Of a stretch of DNA of 64,000 bases, positions 24,352-34,287 are shown piece by piece. The stretch covers positions 248,001 through 312,000 of the forward strand of contig UBNQ01000020.1 of assembly GCA_900466875.1 (NCBI GenBank). Reading direction: 5' to 3'. This DNA is from Hyphomicrobiales bacterium. GTDB taxonomy: Bacteria > Pseudomonadota > Alphaproteobacteria > Rhizobiales > Rhizobiaceae. The position numbers and the translations under genes were made by a program. Position 1 is the first letter of the stretch. Each line of letters starts with the position of its first letter. Below the pieces are notes generated by a model. It was not told the DNA's origin. It saw only the letters and a list, made by a program, of their open reading frames with translations, and ran no database searches.

Positions 24352-26901
24352 TTGAGCTATGACAGGACCAAGGTCGACCTGACGAACTGCGATCGGGAAC
24401 CCATTCACATCCCCGGTTCCATCCAGCCTCATGGTGCCATGGTCGTCGTAGACGATGAGACGGGCCTCGTCTCCTTTGTCTCGGCCAACGTCAATGAATT
24501 CCTTGGCGACACCAACCGCGACTACAACTGCGCGGAACTCGCCGACGTCGTCGGTGCAAGCGTCGCGCACAACGTTGCAAATGCAATAGCAAAGGCAGGT
24601 TCAGGCCAGATCGCTGCCGTCGTGCTCAAAGCCGACATGGGTGACAGCGGCGTCACGGCGGACATCACCGTACATCGCTACGAGGGCCGCACCTTTCTGG
24701 AATTCGAACGTCCGGCTTCACTGGAGGATACCGAGGTAGCTCTCCACCTGACGCAGTCGCTGATGAAACGCGTCGACGCGCAGAAGGACTTCGATGGCCT
24801 GTTCCGGACGACCGCTCGCCTGATCAGGGCAATGCTCGGATACGACCGCGTGATGGTCTACCGCTTCCTGCACAACGGAGCCGGTCGGGTGGTGGCGGAG
24901 GCCAAGGAGCGTTCGCTCGAAAGCTTCATGGGACAGCACTTCCCGGTTTCCGACATTCCGGTTCAGGCCCGCAAGCTCTATGTCCGGAACTGGGTCCGGG
25001 TGATCGGCGACGCATCCTTCGTCCCGGTACCGCTTCAGCCGAGCATCTCCGACGATGAAGCTCCTGTCGACCTCTCGTTCGCTCATCTCAGAAGCGTGTC
25101 GCCGATCCATTGCGAGTACCTTCAGAACATGGGTGTCGCAGCCTCGATGTCGATCTCGATCGTCGTTGACGGCGAGCTCTGGGGGCTGATCGCTTGTCAT
25201 CACAACACACCGAAGCATCTCTCGATCCCATTGCGCGTCGCCACCGAGATGTTCGCTCAGTACTTTTCGCTCCACGTCGCGACCATCGAGAACCGGGCTC
25301 AGAAAGCAGCCGCCGTAGGAACACGCGCCCGGCTCGACGCGATCATCGCTGGCGTGGATCCGGCCGATCCAGTGGAACTGACGCTGCGGACCAGACTGCG
25401 CGAATTCTCCTCGCTCATCGCGAGCGATGGCGCAGGCCTCTGGACGCAGGGAGAATGGGCATCGTTCGGCGTTGCACCGCCTGAGGATGTGATGCCGTCT
25501 CTCATGGAACTGATCTCGCAGAGGGCTGGCCGCACCATCTGGGATACGCAGGATCTCAGAGACGAAACCGGAAACGAGATCGCCTATGGATCCCGTGTCG
25601 CTGGCATGCTCGCGATCCCGATCTCGGTTTCAGCTCCGGACTTCCTCGTCTTCTTCCGCAGCGAGGAGGCTCACCAGATAGAATGGGCCGGAGAACCCCG
25701 AAAGAACATCGAGCTGACGGAGACGGGCGAGCGCCTGACACCGCGCGGAAGTTTCGAGACCTGGAGGGAAGATGTCCGTCACAAGTCGGTTCCATGGACC
25801 GATGCGGATCTGGTCGTCGCCGATGCCATCCGCGGCTATGTGCGGGATGTCATGCTCTCGCACAATGACGCGACAGAAGAGCAGCGCGAGAAGACTGAAG
25901 ACCAGCGGAAGCTTCTGAACTCGGAGCTGAATCACCGCGTCAAGAACATCCTGGCGCTGGTGAAGTCGATCGCGACACAGACGGGAGCAAACTCTCTCTC
26001 GGTTGACGACTATGCCAAGTCGTTCGAAGGACGGCTGCGGGCGCTCTCCTACGCACACGACCAGTCGTTTGCCGGAACCGATGGTGGCGAGTTGCGCGGC
26101 CTCATCGAAGCCGAAGCTGGCATGCACCGCTTCGCCCAGATGCCGGACAGGATAACGATCGGAGGGTATCCGGTCGGGCTTACCGAGCGCGCTTTCGGCG
26201 TGTTTGCCCTTCTGCTTCACGAGATGATGACGAACGCCGCCAAATACGGCAGCCTGTCGGTTCCCTCCGGCAAGCTGGACATCTCCTGGTCCATAAGTGT
26301 GGAAGGAAACTGCGAACTCACATGGATCGAAAGTGGGGGCCCGGAAGTGGTGCCGCCGACCCGACGAGGGTTTGGATCAAACCTGATCGAGAAGACAATC
26401 TCGCATGATCTCGGCGGTACGGTCGATATCGACTTCGCGCCTGCAGGTGTTCGCGCAAGGATCATGGTTCCTGGCAAACATCTGCATGCGGTTGCCGAAC
26501 GCGAAGCTGGTCAGCAGTCGGACATCGCCGTGGCTGACGAACTGCTTGCGGGCCTCCGGGTTCTACTGGTCGAGGATCAGGCGCTTATCGCCATGGATAC
26601 CGAGGAGCTCCTCCGGACCATGGGGGCATCGGAGGTTTTCGTGGCTGCCGATGTGGAGACTGCGCTCGACAGGATCGCGGAGACAGTTCCAGCGTGTGCC
26701 GTGCTCGATCTCAACCTCGGCTCGACATCCTCGGAGGAAGTTGCAGCCGAGCTTGAACGACGCAGCGTCCCTTACGTCTTCGCAACTGGCTATCGTGACA
26801 GTATCAGCATTCCAAATCGCTTCGCCAGCGTGCCGGTCGTGCGGAAGCCTGTTGCGATGAGCGCGTTGGCCATCGCCCTTCAACAGGTCATGCTTGGCTG
26901 A
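24352..26901 (+). CDS. Bacteriophytochrome-HWE histidine kinase-receiver fusion
   Basis: An 849-residue photoreceptor. PAS (about 10-115) carries the biliverdin-attachment Cys near residue 13 in LTNCDREPIHIPGSIQPHG. GAF (about 130-310) has FPVSDIP and the chromophore His in SPIHCEYL. PHY (about 325-505) has the tongue PRGSF motif. An HWE kinase domain follows (phospho-acceptor NHRVKN near 525, N-box HEMMTNAAKYG, GFGSNLIEKT). The C-terminal receiver (about 730-849) has D in AVLDLNLGS and the FATGY switch of FATGUY receivers. The start is a TTG at 24352; an in-frame stop at 24331 excludes longer forms. It should sense red/far-red light and signal through phosphotransfer, plausibly to the general stress response. 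Confidence 0.95.
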   Translation: MSYDRTKVDLTNCDREPIHIPGSIQPHGAMVVVDDETGLVSFVSANVNEFLGDTNRDYNCAELADVVGASVAHNVANAIAKAGSGQIAAVVLKADMGDSGVTADITVHRYEGRTFLEFERPASLEDTEVALHLTQSLMKRVDAQKDFDGLFRTTARLIRAMLGYDRVMVYRFLHNGAGRVVAEAKERSLESFMGQHFPVSDIPVQARKLYVRNWVRVIGDASFVPVPLQPSISDDEAPVDLSFAHLRSVSPIHCEYLQNMGVAASMSISIVVDGELWGLIACHHNTPKHLSIPLRVATEMFAQYFSLHVATIENRAQKAAAVGTRARLDAIIAGVDPADPVELTLRTRLREFSSLIASDGAGLWTQGEWASFGVAPPEDVMPSLMELISQRAGRTIWDTQDLRDETGNEIAYGSRVAGMLAIPISVSAPDFLVFFRSEEAHQIEWAGEPRKNIELTETGERLTPRGSFETWREDVRHKSVPWTDADLVVADAIRGYVRDVMLSHNDATEEQREKTEDQRKLLNSELNHRVKNILALVKSIATQTGANSLSVDDYAKSFEGRLRALSYAHDQSFAGTDGGELRGLIEAEAGMHRFAQMPDRITIGGYPVGLTERAFGVFALLLHEMMTNAAKYGSLSVPSGKLDISWSISVEGNCELTWIESGGPEVVPPTRRGFGSNLIEKTISHDLGGTVDIDFAPAGVRARIMVPGKHLHAVAEREAGQQSDIAVADELLAGLRVLLVEDQALIAMDTEELLRTMGASEVFVAADVETALDRIAETVPACAVLDLNLGSTSSEEVAAELERRSVPYVFATGYRDSISIPNRFASVPVVRKPVAMSALAIALQQVMLG

Positions 26902-26915
26902 TAGGGAACGGCGAT

Positions 26916-27128
26916 TCAGTTGTCCCTAAACGGTTTCGCTGGTCTGGGAGCGAAGATGTCTTCAAGAGCCTTCAGCACAGCCGCAACACCTGGACTGTTT
27001 GTTGCTGGATCCGACGGGATGCAGACCGGACCCGAGTTCGCTGGGCAGATTCTGTGGAGGTAATTGGGGACAGTCTCGCAGGATGGGTCGAAAGGTCCTG
27101 TCGCAGTCGGAAGGACGGGCTCTGTCAT
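26916..27128 (-). CDS. Small hypothetical protein
   Basis: A 70-residue frame from ATG 27128, with three cysteines, many prolines and a helical end (VAAVLKALEDIF). There is no clear ribosome site and no family is recognised. It converges on the phytochrome gene. Supported only by coding appearance. Confidence 0.35.
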   Translation of the reverse strand: MTEPVLPTATGPFDPSCETVPNYLHRICPANSGPVCIPSDPATNSPGVAAVLKALEDIFAPRPAKPFRDN

Positions 27129-27201
27129 GTTCACGATTTCTGAGAGAGGTCGGGGAATGCTGGGCAGTATGAACTACTTTAGCTTCCGTGTATATGCTAC
27201 C

Positions 27202-28092
27202 TCAGTCATCGACGCTCTGTGATGTCACCGTATTCCGATCTGCGGCGCCCGCGACCTGTTCGAGGTGGCGACGCAGCGTCACCTGCCCTCGGACCGGGCT
27301 TGCAGGTAGCTCCATGCCGTCGATGCTGGCAATCGTCATGCGCGCATAGGAACCTGCAGCAGCTTCCGAGAATCCGAGCTTGCAGAAACTGTCCTCTATC
27401 TCATCCCGAGCGATTGTCCTCAGATCCACGCTTCGCCCCAGCAAGCTTGCGAGCTCTTCGGCGACTCGCGCGAAGGTCAGGCGTTCGGGACCTTCGACGT
27501 ACTGAATACCGATATCATCGATGGACGACATCAACCTCACCGCGGCGGCACGGCCGAGATCGATGGGTGAGACCATCGGCATCTCGAGCTCCGGCGGAAA
27601 TGGTGTCGAGATCGCTCCCTGACGAGCCATTCCAATCAAGGGATCGAGGTTCGTGAAATAATACGCACCGCGGTTGATCGCGGTCGGCACGCCGGTTGCC
27701 TCAACCATCTTCTCGAACGCGTGGAGAACGGAAAGATCCCCAATCCGGTCACCGGGCTGCGCGCCGTATGTAGATGCCAAGACGACCTTCTCCAATCCGG
27801 CGTTGCGAACCGCCTCGGCGATGCTGGTCGCTGTTGCTGTCTCTACGGCATCGGTGTCGGTGTCCGGAGATGCAGGCGGGTTCAACAGAAACGCGCGACG
27901 GGAATCCTTGAACAAAGCACTCAGCGCGTCGGTATCGAGGATGTCGAGTGCGCGAGCTGCGACGTTCTCGCGCTCCCATGCCCTTGCCTGCTCCGAAGAA
28001 TGGACGACCGCCAACGCAGAGACGCCCTCGTCTCGAAGGGCCCGGACCACCGATGAGCCGACATGACCAGATGCCCCGAGTATCGCAATCAC
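27202..28092 (-). CDS. NmrA-like NAD(P)-binding protein
   Basis: A 296-residue Rossmann protein of the NmrA / atypical SDR group: IAILGASGHVGSSVVRAL at the N-terminus, a second-strand region typical of NADP binding, VVLASTYGAQ, and NRGAYYFTNLDPLIG where the catalytic Tyr-Lys pair of classical SDRs is not retained. Members are redox-sensing regulators or quinone reductases. The GTG at 28092 is directly adjacent to the stop of the upstream small gene, so both form an operon. Confidence 0.88.
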   Translation of the reverse strand: MIAILGASGHVGSSVVRALRDEGVSALAVVHSSEQARAWERENVAARALDILDTDALSALFKDSRRAFLLNPPASPDTDTDAVETATATSIAEAVRNAGLEKVVLASTYGAQPGDRIGDLSVLHAFEKMVEATGVPTAINRGAYYFTNLDPLIGMARQGAISTPFPPELEMPMVSPIDLGRAAAVRLMSSIDDIGIQYVEGPERLTFARVAEELASLLGRSVDLRTIARDEIEDSFCKLGFSEAAAGSYARMTIASIDGMELPASPVRGQVTLRRHLEQVAGAADRNTVTSQSVDD

Positions 28093-28299
28093 CTAGAGTT
28101 CTCCGCTTGCACGGAGATGCGCGCGCAGCTCGGACCGATCCATGAAGAGATCGGCTGCAGTGGCAGTCCGATCCGGGTGCGTAACCCGAACGTCGATGTC
28201 TGCAGGCAGGTCGAGCGCCTGCTGCGCGTTCATGATTCCGAGGGGCACATGATCGGAGCCTTGCGGAACTGTCACTTCAACGAGTTTCTTTGATTTCAT
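28093..28299 (-). CDS. Small hypothetical protein upstream of NmrA-like gene
   Basis: A 68-residue protein starting MKSKKLVEVTVPQGSDHVPL, with a beta-rich first half and a helical end. I do not recognise a family. It directly abuts the NmrA-like gene and has an RpoE2/EcfG-type promoter 95 bases upstream. Confidence 0.6.
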   Translation of the reverse strand: MKSKKLVEVTVPQGSDHVPLGIMNAQQALDLPADIDVRVTHPDRTATAADLFMDRSELRAHLRASGEL

Positions 28300-28393
28300 C
28301 TTCGCATCCCTGGATTCCGAGCTAGCTGGATGACGGAGAATATCTCTTGAGCAGCGACGTCTCCAGCTCGTGCCCGTCACCTGTACATTGGCG

Positions 28394-28418
28394 AACACCC
28401 GGACGAATCCGATGTTCC
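28394..28418 (-). promoter_or_regulatory. RpoE2/EcfG-type promoter
   Basis: On the minus strand GGAAC (28414-28418), 18 bases, TT (28394-28395), upstream of the gene starting at 28299. Confidence 0.5.
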
Positions 28419-28504
28419 CGTCGAGGCAGAACAAACTCCAGACGCTGCAATTCCGCAACACAGCCCGCGATCCACGTGGTTAGGCAAGAAGGCCGCGAGA
28501 CCTC

Positions 28505-28529
28505 GGAACTTCAACGCCGACGCGTCGTT
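28505..28529 (+). promoter_or_regulatory. RpoE2/EcfG-type promoter, perfect form
   Basis: GGAAC (28505-28509), 16 bases, CGTT (28526-28529), 37 bases before the ATG at 28566. With the site at 28394-28418 it makes a pair of divergently pointing stress promoters in one intergenic region. Confidence 0.7.
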
Positions 28530-28565
28530 GGGGTGCAGTCGCTTTCAACCAATCGGAGTTCCCAC

Positions 28566-28829
28566 ATGCAGATGTCCGACGAAGCCCGTTCGATCCTCGT
28601 GTTCGCCGCATACCACGAACTGCTTGCCGGAGATCCGGTGAAGGAAGTTGTCCTCGATGACGGAGCTGGTCACAAGGCCAGTGCGAAGGGTCAGCAGGAA
28701 CTGGCGGATGCGGGCCTCATCAGCATCAACGGTGAACGCGCGCACATAACGGAGGACGGAGAACAGGTCCTCGCTTCACTCCTGAACGCCATCCGAAGCG
28801 CCACCGGAGACTATGAGGCCAAACGATGA
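28566..28829 (+). CDS. Small hypothetical protein, winged-helix-like
   Basis: An 87-residue protein: a helical start (DEARSILVFAAYHELLAGD), then ASAKGQQELADAGLISINGE and AHITEDGEQVLASLL, the helix-wing-helix rhythm of small winged-helix domains. No named family is assigned. The first gene of a three-gene operon; its stop overlaps the DUF2177 start (ATGA). Confidence 0.65.
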   Translation: MQMSDEARSILVFAAYHELLAGDPVKEVVLDDGAGHKASAKGQQELADAGLISINGERAHITEDGEQVLASLLNAIRSATGDYEAKR

Positions 28830-29227
28830 AAACGCTCGGCATAGCCTATGCAGGAACGCTCATCTCGTTCCTGGTGATCGATGCCATCTGGCTCGGATTG
28901 ATCGCAAAGTCATTCTACCGGGATCAACTCGGTGAACTCATGCTTCCATCGCCGAACTTCGCCGTTGCCGCGGTATTCTATCTATTCTTTGCTGTCGCCA
29001 TTGTCGTCTTGGCGGTCCGACCCGGTCTCGAATCAGGGTCCGTCTGGACTGCGATCGGATGCGGGGCAGTGCTCGGCCTCGCCGCATACGGCACGTATGA
29101 CATGACAAACCTTTCCACGCTGAAAGGATGGCCCGTCACGCTCAGCGTCGTGGATCTGGTCTGGGGCACGGTGCTGACGGCAACCGCAAGCGCCTTCGGC
29201 TACGCAGCGGCGCGGCAATTCGCCTAG
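28826..29227 (+). CDS. DUF2177 family membrane protein
   Basis: A 133-residue integral membrane protein with four predicted helices. It has the DUF2177 hallmarks DAIWLGLIAKSFYRDQLG and GLAAYGTYDMTNLSTLKGWP. The family is widespread in proteobacteria and of unknown function, and is found in stress-related operons. It overlaps the previous gene by four bases. Confidence 0.9.
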   Translation: MKTLGIAYAGTLISFLVIDAIWLGLIAKSFYRDQLGELMLPSPNFAVAAVFYLFFAVAIVVLAVRPGLESGSVWTAIGCGAVLGLAAYGTYDMTNLSTLKGWPVTLSVVDLVWGTVLTATASAFGYAAARQFA

Positions 29228-29232
29228 CTCGA

Positions 29233-29742
29233 ATGATTTTCTTCACCGGAGACACTCACTTCGGGGACCCCCGCGTCCTTCGCATCGACCGCCGTCCCTT
29301 CCCGGACATGGCCGCGCATGATGCTGCGCTTATCGGCAATTGGAACGCCGTTGTAGGGCATGAAGACGACGTGTGGCATCTCGGAGATTTCATGTCGCCA
29401 AAGGCTGGTGACTGCTCGGAGCTCCTCGCCGAGCTGAATGGTCGCAAGCACCTTGTAGTCGGAAACAACGATCCGGAGACAGCGACCTATGCCGAGGGCT
29501 GGACCAGCGTCCAGCACTACGCCGAGCTCCATGAAGGTGGATATCACCTTATCCTGTGCCACTACGCATTCCGGACGTGGAACCAGATGGGCAAGGGCTC
29601 TATCAATTTCCACGGTCACTCGCACGGAAAACTGAAGCCAGTTCCGCGGCAGTTCGATGTGGGAGTCGATGCGATGGGACTTCGACCCGCCTCGATGGAT
29701 CAGATCCTGAAATCCCGAAGCAACGCGCGAGATGGGGCCTGA
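29233..29742 (+). CDS. Calcineurin-like metallophosphoesterase
   Basis: A 169-residue enzyme with all the metal-binding motifs: GDTHFG near the start, HLGDF, GNND, CHYAFRTW and HGHSHG. The small size resembles YfcE-like or phage-type phosphoesterases. The substrate is unknown; nucleotide or RNA phosphodiesters are possible. The start is six bases after the DUF2177 stop, so it is third in the operon. Confidence 0.9.
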   Translation: MIFFTGDTHFGDPRVLRIDRRPFPDMAAHDAALIGNWNAVVGHEDDVWHLGDFMSPKAGDCSELLAELNGRKHLVVGNNDPETATYAEGWTSVQHYAELHEGGYHLILCHYAFRTWNQMGKGSINFHGHSHGKLKPVPRQFDVGVDAMGLRPASMDQILKSRSNARDGA

Positions 29743-29860
29743 GTCCGCAAGCGATGCCTCGACGGAGGATTCGCCGGAGGAGCCTAAACGCCTTGTCCGC
29801 CCTAGTCATGGATATACTGCGCGGGCCCCATCCACGTTTTCGCCGCAGCGTGATCGGCAG

Positions 29861-29885
29861 GGAACCATCGTACGCGCGGGCGGTT
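29861..29885 (+). promoter_or_regulatory. RpoE2/EcfG-type promoter
   Basis: GGAAC (29861-29865), 18 bases, TT (29884-29885), about 28 bases before the ATG at 29913. Confidence 0.6.
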
Positions 29886-29912
29886 CACCGTCGTCTGAAG
29901 GAGGAAACGTCA

Positions 29913-30380
29913 ATGACAGCCATGACCGTGGAAGCGCTCTCGAAAGAATTGAGCAAGATCGATTTCTGCATGTTCAACACGACTGGTGGCTCCGGCGGGC
30001 TCAACACCCGACCGATGAGCAACAACGGCGACGTCGAATACGATGGCGACTCGTGGTTTTTCTCATACGAGGACACCGAGAAAGTCGCCGAGCTTCAACG
30101 CAACGCTCGAGTATCGCTGACGTTCGCCGCACCTCCAAGCCTGCTCGGCAAGCCTGGTATCTTCATCGCGGTTGATGGCGAAGCTAGTCTCATCCGGGAC
30201 AAGGCGCAGTTCGAAGAACATTGGGTCAAGGATCTCGACCGATGGTTTCCACATGGGATCGACACACCTGGAATAGTTTTGATTAAAGTCGCGGCGCGTT
30301 CCGTCGAGTATTGGGATGGCGAGGAGAATGCGCGTATTGATATGTCTTTTACCGACGCCGTCGCCGATGCGGCGATTTGA
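29913..30380 (+). CDS. Pyridoxamine 5'-phosphate oxidase-like stress protein
   Basis: A 155-residue split-barrel flavin-binding protein of the general-stress-protein-26 type: CMFNTTGGSGGLNTRPMSNN, the central WFFSYEDTEKVAELQRN and the YWDGEE end. Such proteins bind FMN or FAD and are induced by general stress. GAAGGAGG precedes the ATG. Confidence 0.9.
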   Translation: MTAMTVEALSKELSKIDFCMFNTTGGSGGLNTRPMSNNGDVEYDGDSWFFSYEDTEKVAELQRNARVSLTFAAPPSLLGKPGIFIAVDGEASLIRDKAQFEEHWVKDLDRWFPHGIDTPGIVLIKVAARSVEYWDGEENARIDMSFTDAVADAAI

Positions 30381-30405
30381 GCCCTCATCCACCTGATCAA
30401 AGTGA

Positions 30406-30431
30406 CTGGGGCGGCCGATCGGCCGCCCCAG
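30406..30431. terminator. Palindromic terminator between convergent genes
   Basis: CTGGGGCGGCCGA and TCGGCCGCCCCAG form a perfect 13-base inverted repeat between the convergent genes ending at 30380 and 30443. There is no strong T-tract. Confidence 0.6.
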
Positions 30432-30442
30432 ATACATTTGGC

Positions 30443-30652
30443 TCAGGTTTTCTTGAGTGATCCTGGCTTGTGGGCCGCCCGTTTTCCGGATTTCTCGCTT
30501 TCAACGATGACCTGTGGATCATCCTTGGAGGCTTTGACCTTGTGGCCTTTGATCCTCGTATTCGACACCTGCTTCTTGATGACCTTGCCTTCGGTCTTCC
30601 CCTGACTGGTTTCCCAGGTGACCTTGTCGCCCTTCTTCAAATTCTCGCTCAT
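30443..30652 (-). CDS. DUF2945 / hypervirulence-associated TUDOR-like protein
   Basis: A 69-residue SH3-like protein: KKGDKVTWETSQGKTEGKV, then KKQVSNTRIKGHKVKASKDD, the HVA1/DUF2945 pattern. These small basic proteins are common in rhizobia and fungi and of unknown function. It lies twelve bases downstream of the DUF2934 gene and is probably in one operon with it. Confidence 0.85.
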   Translation of the reverse strand: MSENLKKGDKVTWETSQGKTEGKVIKKQVSNTRIKGHKVKASKDDPQVIVESEKSGKRAAHKPGSLKKT

Positions 30653-30663
30653 ACCGCGATCTT

Positions 30664-30906
30664 TCAGTCAGGGCTCACTGCGGACGGTGGCTTGATGTCG
30701 GCTGCAGGTTTCGATTTCGTATCGTCCTTCGCGAACTTGTCATCAGCCTCTTGGTTGATCTTCGTCACGTCTTCCGACTGCTGCTCGGTCAACTCATGCT
30801 GGTCTTCCGCACGGTGCCAATGGTCGTCATGCGCACCTTCAGGCCTACCTTCGTCTTCCCAGATTTTGTACGCGCGCTCGCGTCGTTGCTGCTCTCTATC
30901 GTCCAT
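30664..30906 (-). CDS. DUF2934 family protein
   Basis: An 80-residue protein with the DUF2934 signature RERAYKIWEDEGRPEGAHDDHW. The remainder is highly charged and probably disordered. A second DUF2934 protein is at 52414-52584. Both lie next to stress genes and an RpoE2/EcfG-type promoter. Confidence 0.88.
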   Translation of the reverse strand: MDDREQQRRERAYKIWEDEGRPEGAHDDHWHRAEDQHELTEQQSEDVTKINQEADDKFAKDDTKSKPAADIKPPSAVSPD

Positions 30907-30935
30907 CGACTATCTCCTCCTGTGGTCATGGACAT

Positions 30936-30960
30936 AACTCCAGCTTGAGGAAGTCGTTCC
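30936..30960 (-). promoter_or_regulatory. RpoE2/EcfG-type promoter of DUF2934-DUF2945 operon
   Basis: On the minus strand GGAAC (30956-30960), 18 bases, TT (30936-30937), 30 bases before the ATG at 30906. Confidence 0.6.
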
Positions 30961-31026
30961 TGGCATGACGAGCGTGCAGATGAGTGGTTGCTGTCAGCAT
31001 GCCAGAGGGCAGGATGGAGGAATCAA

Positions 31027-34000
31027 TTACTGAAAATTCCGCGCCTTCACCTTCAGCGTGTCGATATGCAAATCCGGTATGAAAATGTCGCGAACCTTGT
31101 TCGGCTTTGGCCGATCCCGGGCATCTCCGCCACCAGGTGATCCATGCGCGAACTCGTCGCCCCGTCCCGTTGGATGCCTGAATTCGGCATCACGATCGGA
31201 AAGCGCTGCGAGGTCTCCGGACAGATCCTCCAGCTGCCTCGCAATCAGATGAACGACCTCGCCCTCGCGCTGGATTTTTCCATGGATCGCCATCATGCTC
31301 GCCCCGAGCACGACGCGCCGCCGCTTTTCGAAGAGGCTCGGCCAGACAACGATGTTGGCGATGCCGGTCTCATCTTCGATCGTGATGAACATCACGCCCT
31401 TGGCGCTTCCAGGTTTTTGGCGGACGAGCACCAGTCCGGCGGCGCAGACAAAACTCTTGTCGCGGGCGTTCATCGCGTCTGCGCAGGTGACAATCCGGCG
31501 TTCGGCGAGATCGCGGCGGAGGAAGGATATCGGATGCTCTCTCAGCGTCAGTCCGACATGGGCATAGTCCTCGACGACATTGTGGCCTTCGGTCATCTGC
31601 CTGAGCGTAACCTCCGGCTCCTGCTGCTCGGCGACAGCCCTCTCCTCCCGGGCGGCAGCCGCGGCGAACAGCGGGAGCGGCTCGTCACGAAGGGCCTTGA
31701 TCGCCCAAAGCGCATCTCGCCGCTCCAGGCCAAACGCCGGACGAAACGCATCGGCTTCGGCAAGCTGGACAAGCGCCTCGGCCGGCACCTCTGATCGTCG
31801 CCAGACATCATCGACGGTTTCGAACGGCCGCTCCATGCGGGCAACGACAATCCGCGCGGCGTCTGCAACCGCCAATCCATCGACCTGTCGCATGCCAAGC
31901 CGGATGGCATGGCGGTCAGATCCGGGGATTTCCTCAAGCGTGCAGTCCCATCGCGAGTGCTGAACGGAAATGGGCCGCACTTCGACGCCATGCTTGCGCG
32001 CATCACCAATGATCTGAGCCGGCGCGTAAAAACCCATCGGAAGCGAGTTCATCAGCGCAGCCCCAAAGGCATCCGGGAAGTGGCATTTGATGAAGCACGA
32101 TGCATAGGCGATGAGGGCAAACGAAGCCGCATGGCTCTCCGGGAAACCGTAGGATCCGAAACCTTCGAGCTGCTTGAACGTCCGCTCAGCGAATTCGCGC
32201 GTATAGCCGTTGTTGATCATGCCGTCGATCAACTTGGCCTGGAACCGTGAGACACCGCCGGTGAATTTGAAGGTCGCCATCGACTTGCGCAACTGGTCGG
32301 CCTCGCCGGCAGTAAACCCGGCGCAGACCATGGCGACCTTCATGGCCGATTCCTGAAACAGCGGCACGCCCAAAGTCTTGCCGAGGACGGCTTCGAGCTC
32401 AGGCGTCGGGTATTCAACCGGCTCTTTGCCCTCACGGCGACGGAGGTATGGATGAACCATGTCACCCTGGATTGGACCGGGCCGGACGATCGCTACCTGT
32501 ACGACGAGGTCGTAAAAGGTTCTGGGCTTCAGCCGTGGCAGCATCGACATTTGTGCTCGGCTCTCGACCTGAAACGTTCCGAGTGTATCGGCCTTGCGGA
32601 TCATCGCATATGTGGCGCTGTCCTCCTGCTTGACCCTGGCAAGATCAAGGTCCTCTCCCTTATGCTCCCGGATCAGGTCGAACGCCTTCTGCATACAGGT
32701 CAGCATGCCAAGCGCCAGCACGTCGACCTTCATCATTTTCAGCGCCTCGACATCGTCCTTGTCCCATTCGATTACTTGACGATCTTCCATGGCGGCTGGC
32801 TCGATCGGCACAAGGTCGTCGAGACGCGAGCGCGTCAGCACGAAGCCGCCGACATGCTGACCGAGATGCCGTGGGGCACCCATCAGCTCGCGCGAAAGTC
32901 GCAGGGTCATTACCAGGCGGTAGTCGTCCGGGTTGAGGTTTAGCTCGCGGACATTGCGCTCGGTAATCTCTTCCGACCATGACCAAAGGCCAGACGATAA
33001 TGCCTTGGTGACATCCTCCGGCAGGCCCATCGCCTTGCCGACATCCTTGATGGCGCCCTTGGCCCGATACCGCGTAACGGTACAGACGAGTGCTGCCCGA
33101 TCGCGGCCATAGGTTTTATAGATCCACTGGATCACTTCCTCACGGCGCTGGTGCTCGAAGTCGACGTCGATATCCGGTGGCTCGTTGCGTTCCTTGGAGA
33201 CGAAGCGCTCGAACAGCAGATCGTTCGTCTCAGGATCGATGCTGGTGATCCCGAGGATGTAACAGATTGCCGAGTTGGCAGCCGATCCCCTGCCCTGGCA
33301 CAGGATGCCCTGGCTTCGGGCGAAACGGACGATGCTATAGACTGTCAGGAAATACGGCGCGTAGTCCATTTCCTTGATGAGATCGAGTTCATGCCTGACC
33401 GAGCGCAACACCTTTTGGGGAAGGCCTTCGGGGTAGCGGATCGGAATGCAGTCACGGACGCACTGTTCCAGAGACTGCTGGGCGTCCATCCCGTCGATCA
33501 ATGCTTCTTCGGGATACTCGTAGGTCAGCTCTTCCAACGAAAACCGACACTGCTCGACGATCTCCATCGTCCGCGCCAATGCTTCCGGATAGCGGGGGAA
33601 AAGCCGTTCCATTTCCTCTGGAGGTTTCAGGAAACGGTCGGCAAACCGCTCCCGGTTGAACCCGACCGTATCGATCGTCGTGCCTTCGCGGATGCAGGTG
33701 ACGATATCCTGGAGCTGCCGTCGAGACGGTTCATGGAAGAGGACGTCGTTCGTAACGACGGTTTTGACGCGGAATTTTGCCGCCATGTTCGACAGCTCGT
33801 GCAGCCGCATCTGATCGTTCGGCCGCCTTCGGAGACAGAGCGAGACATAGGCGCGCCTGCCGAAGGTGTCTGCCATCTTACGCAGCTGGAGCGCGCACGT
33901 GTCGTCCGGGAGATCCGGCACGAGAATGCCGATCATGCCCTCCGCGTATAGTGCGACATCATCGAGGTGGAGGATGCAGTTGTCCTTGCCGCCCCTGCCC

Positions 34001-34287
34001 TTGCCAAGCGTGATCAACCGGGTCAGCCGCGAATAGGCTGCCTTGTCGGTCGGGTAGACGAGGATCGACATGCCGTCCTGCAAGTCCAGGCGACATCCGA
34101 CGACGAGACGAAGGCCTGTGTCCCGCGATGCCTCGAGCGCGCGCACGATGCCTGCCAGGGAATTGCGGTCGACCACACCCAGCGCCTCGATGCCGAGTGC
34201 TTTCGCGGCGGCAAACAGCTCCTGAGCGGAGGATGCCCCCCGCAGGAAGCTGAAATGGGTCGTCACCTGGAGTTCGGCGTAATTCAT
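31027..34287 (-). CDS. dnaE2: Error-prone DNA polymerase DnaE2 (ImuC)
   Basis: A 1086-residue C-family polymerase. It has a PHP domain at the N-terminus ([16 protein letters not shown]), the palm motif [15 protein letters not shown] with catalytic aspartates, [16 protein letters not shown] in the finger region, the helix-hairpin-helix region and a C-terminal OB fold ([16 protein letters not shown]). The shorter C-terminus separates it from replicative DnaE1. With ImuA and ImuB it performs mutagenic translesion synthesis. The ATG at 34287 overlaps the imuB stop (ATGA). The whole cassette is preceded by a LexA box. Confidence 0.97.
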   Translation of the reverse strand: MNYAELQVTTHFSFLRGASSAQELFAAAKALGIEALGVVDRNSLAGIVRALEASRDTGLRLVVGCRLDLQDGMSILVYPTDKAAYSRLTRLITLGKGRGGKDNCILHLDDVALYAEGMIGILVPDLPDDTCALQLRKMADTFGRRAYVSLCLRRRPNDQMRLHELSNMAAKFRVKTVVTNDVLFHEPSRRQLQDIVTCIREGTTIDTVGFNRERFADRFLKPPEEMERLFPRYPEALARTMEIVEQCRFSLEELTYEYPEEALIDGMDAQQSLEQCVRDCIPIRYPEGLPQKVLRSVRHELDLIKEMDYAPYFLTVYSIVRFARSQGILCQGRGSAANSAICYILGITSIDPETNDLLFERFVSKERNEPPDIDVDFEHQRREEVIQWIYKTYGRDRAALVCTVTRYRAKGAIKDVGKAMGLPEDVTKALSSGLWSWSEEITERNVRELNLNPDDYRLVMTLRLSRELMGAPRHLGQHVGGFVLTRSRLDDLVPIEPAAMEDRQVIEWDKDDVEALKMMKVDVLALGMLTCMQKAFDLIREHKGEDLDLARVKQEDSATYAMIRKADTLGTFQVESRAQMSMLPRLKPRTFYDLVVQVAIVRPGPIQGDMVHPYLRRREGKEPVEYPTPELEAVLGKTLGVPLFQESAMKVAMVCAGFTAGEADQLRKSMATFKFTGGVSRFQAKLIDGMINNGYTREFAERTFKQLEGFGSYGFPESHAASFALIAYASCFIKCHFPDAFGAALMNSLPMGFYAPAQIIGDARKHGVEVRPISVQHSRWDCTLEEIPGSDRHAIRLGMRQVDGLAVADAARIVVARMERPFETVDDVWRRSEVPAEALVQLAEADAFRPAFGLERRDALWAIKALRDEPLPLFAAAAAREERAVAEQQEPEVTLRQMTEGHNVVEDYAHVGLTLREHPISFLRRDLAERRIVTCADAMNARDKSFVCAAGLVLVRQKPGSAKGVMFITIEDETGIANIVVWPSLFEKRRRVVLGASMMAIHGKIQREGEVVHLIARQLEDLSGDLAALSDRDAEFRHPTGRGDEFAHGSPGGGDARDRPKPNKVRDIFIPDLHIDTLKVKARNFQ

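Noticed and set aside
31058..34013. Long antisense frames across dnaE2 and imuB
   Set aside because: Shadows of high-GC coding sequence; no ribosome sites or family patterns.
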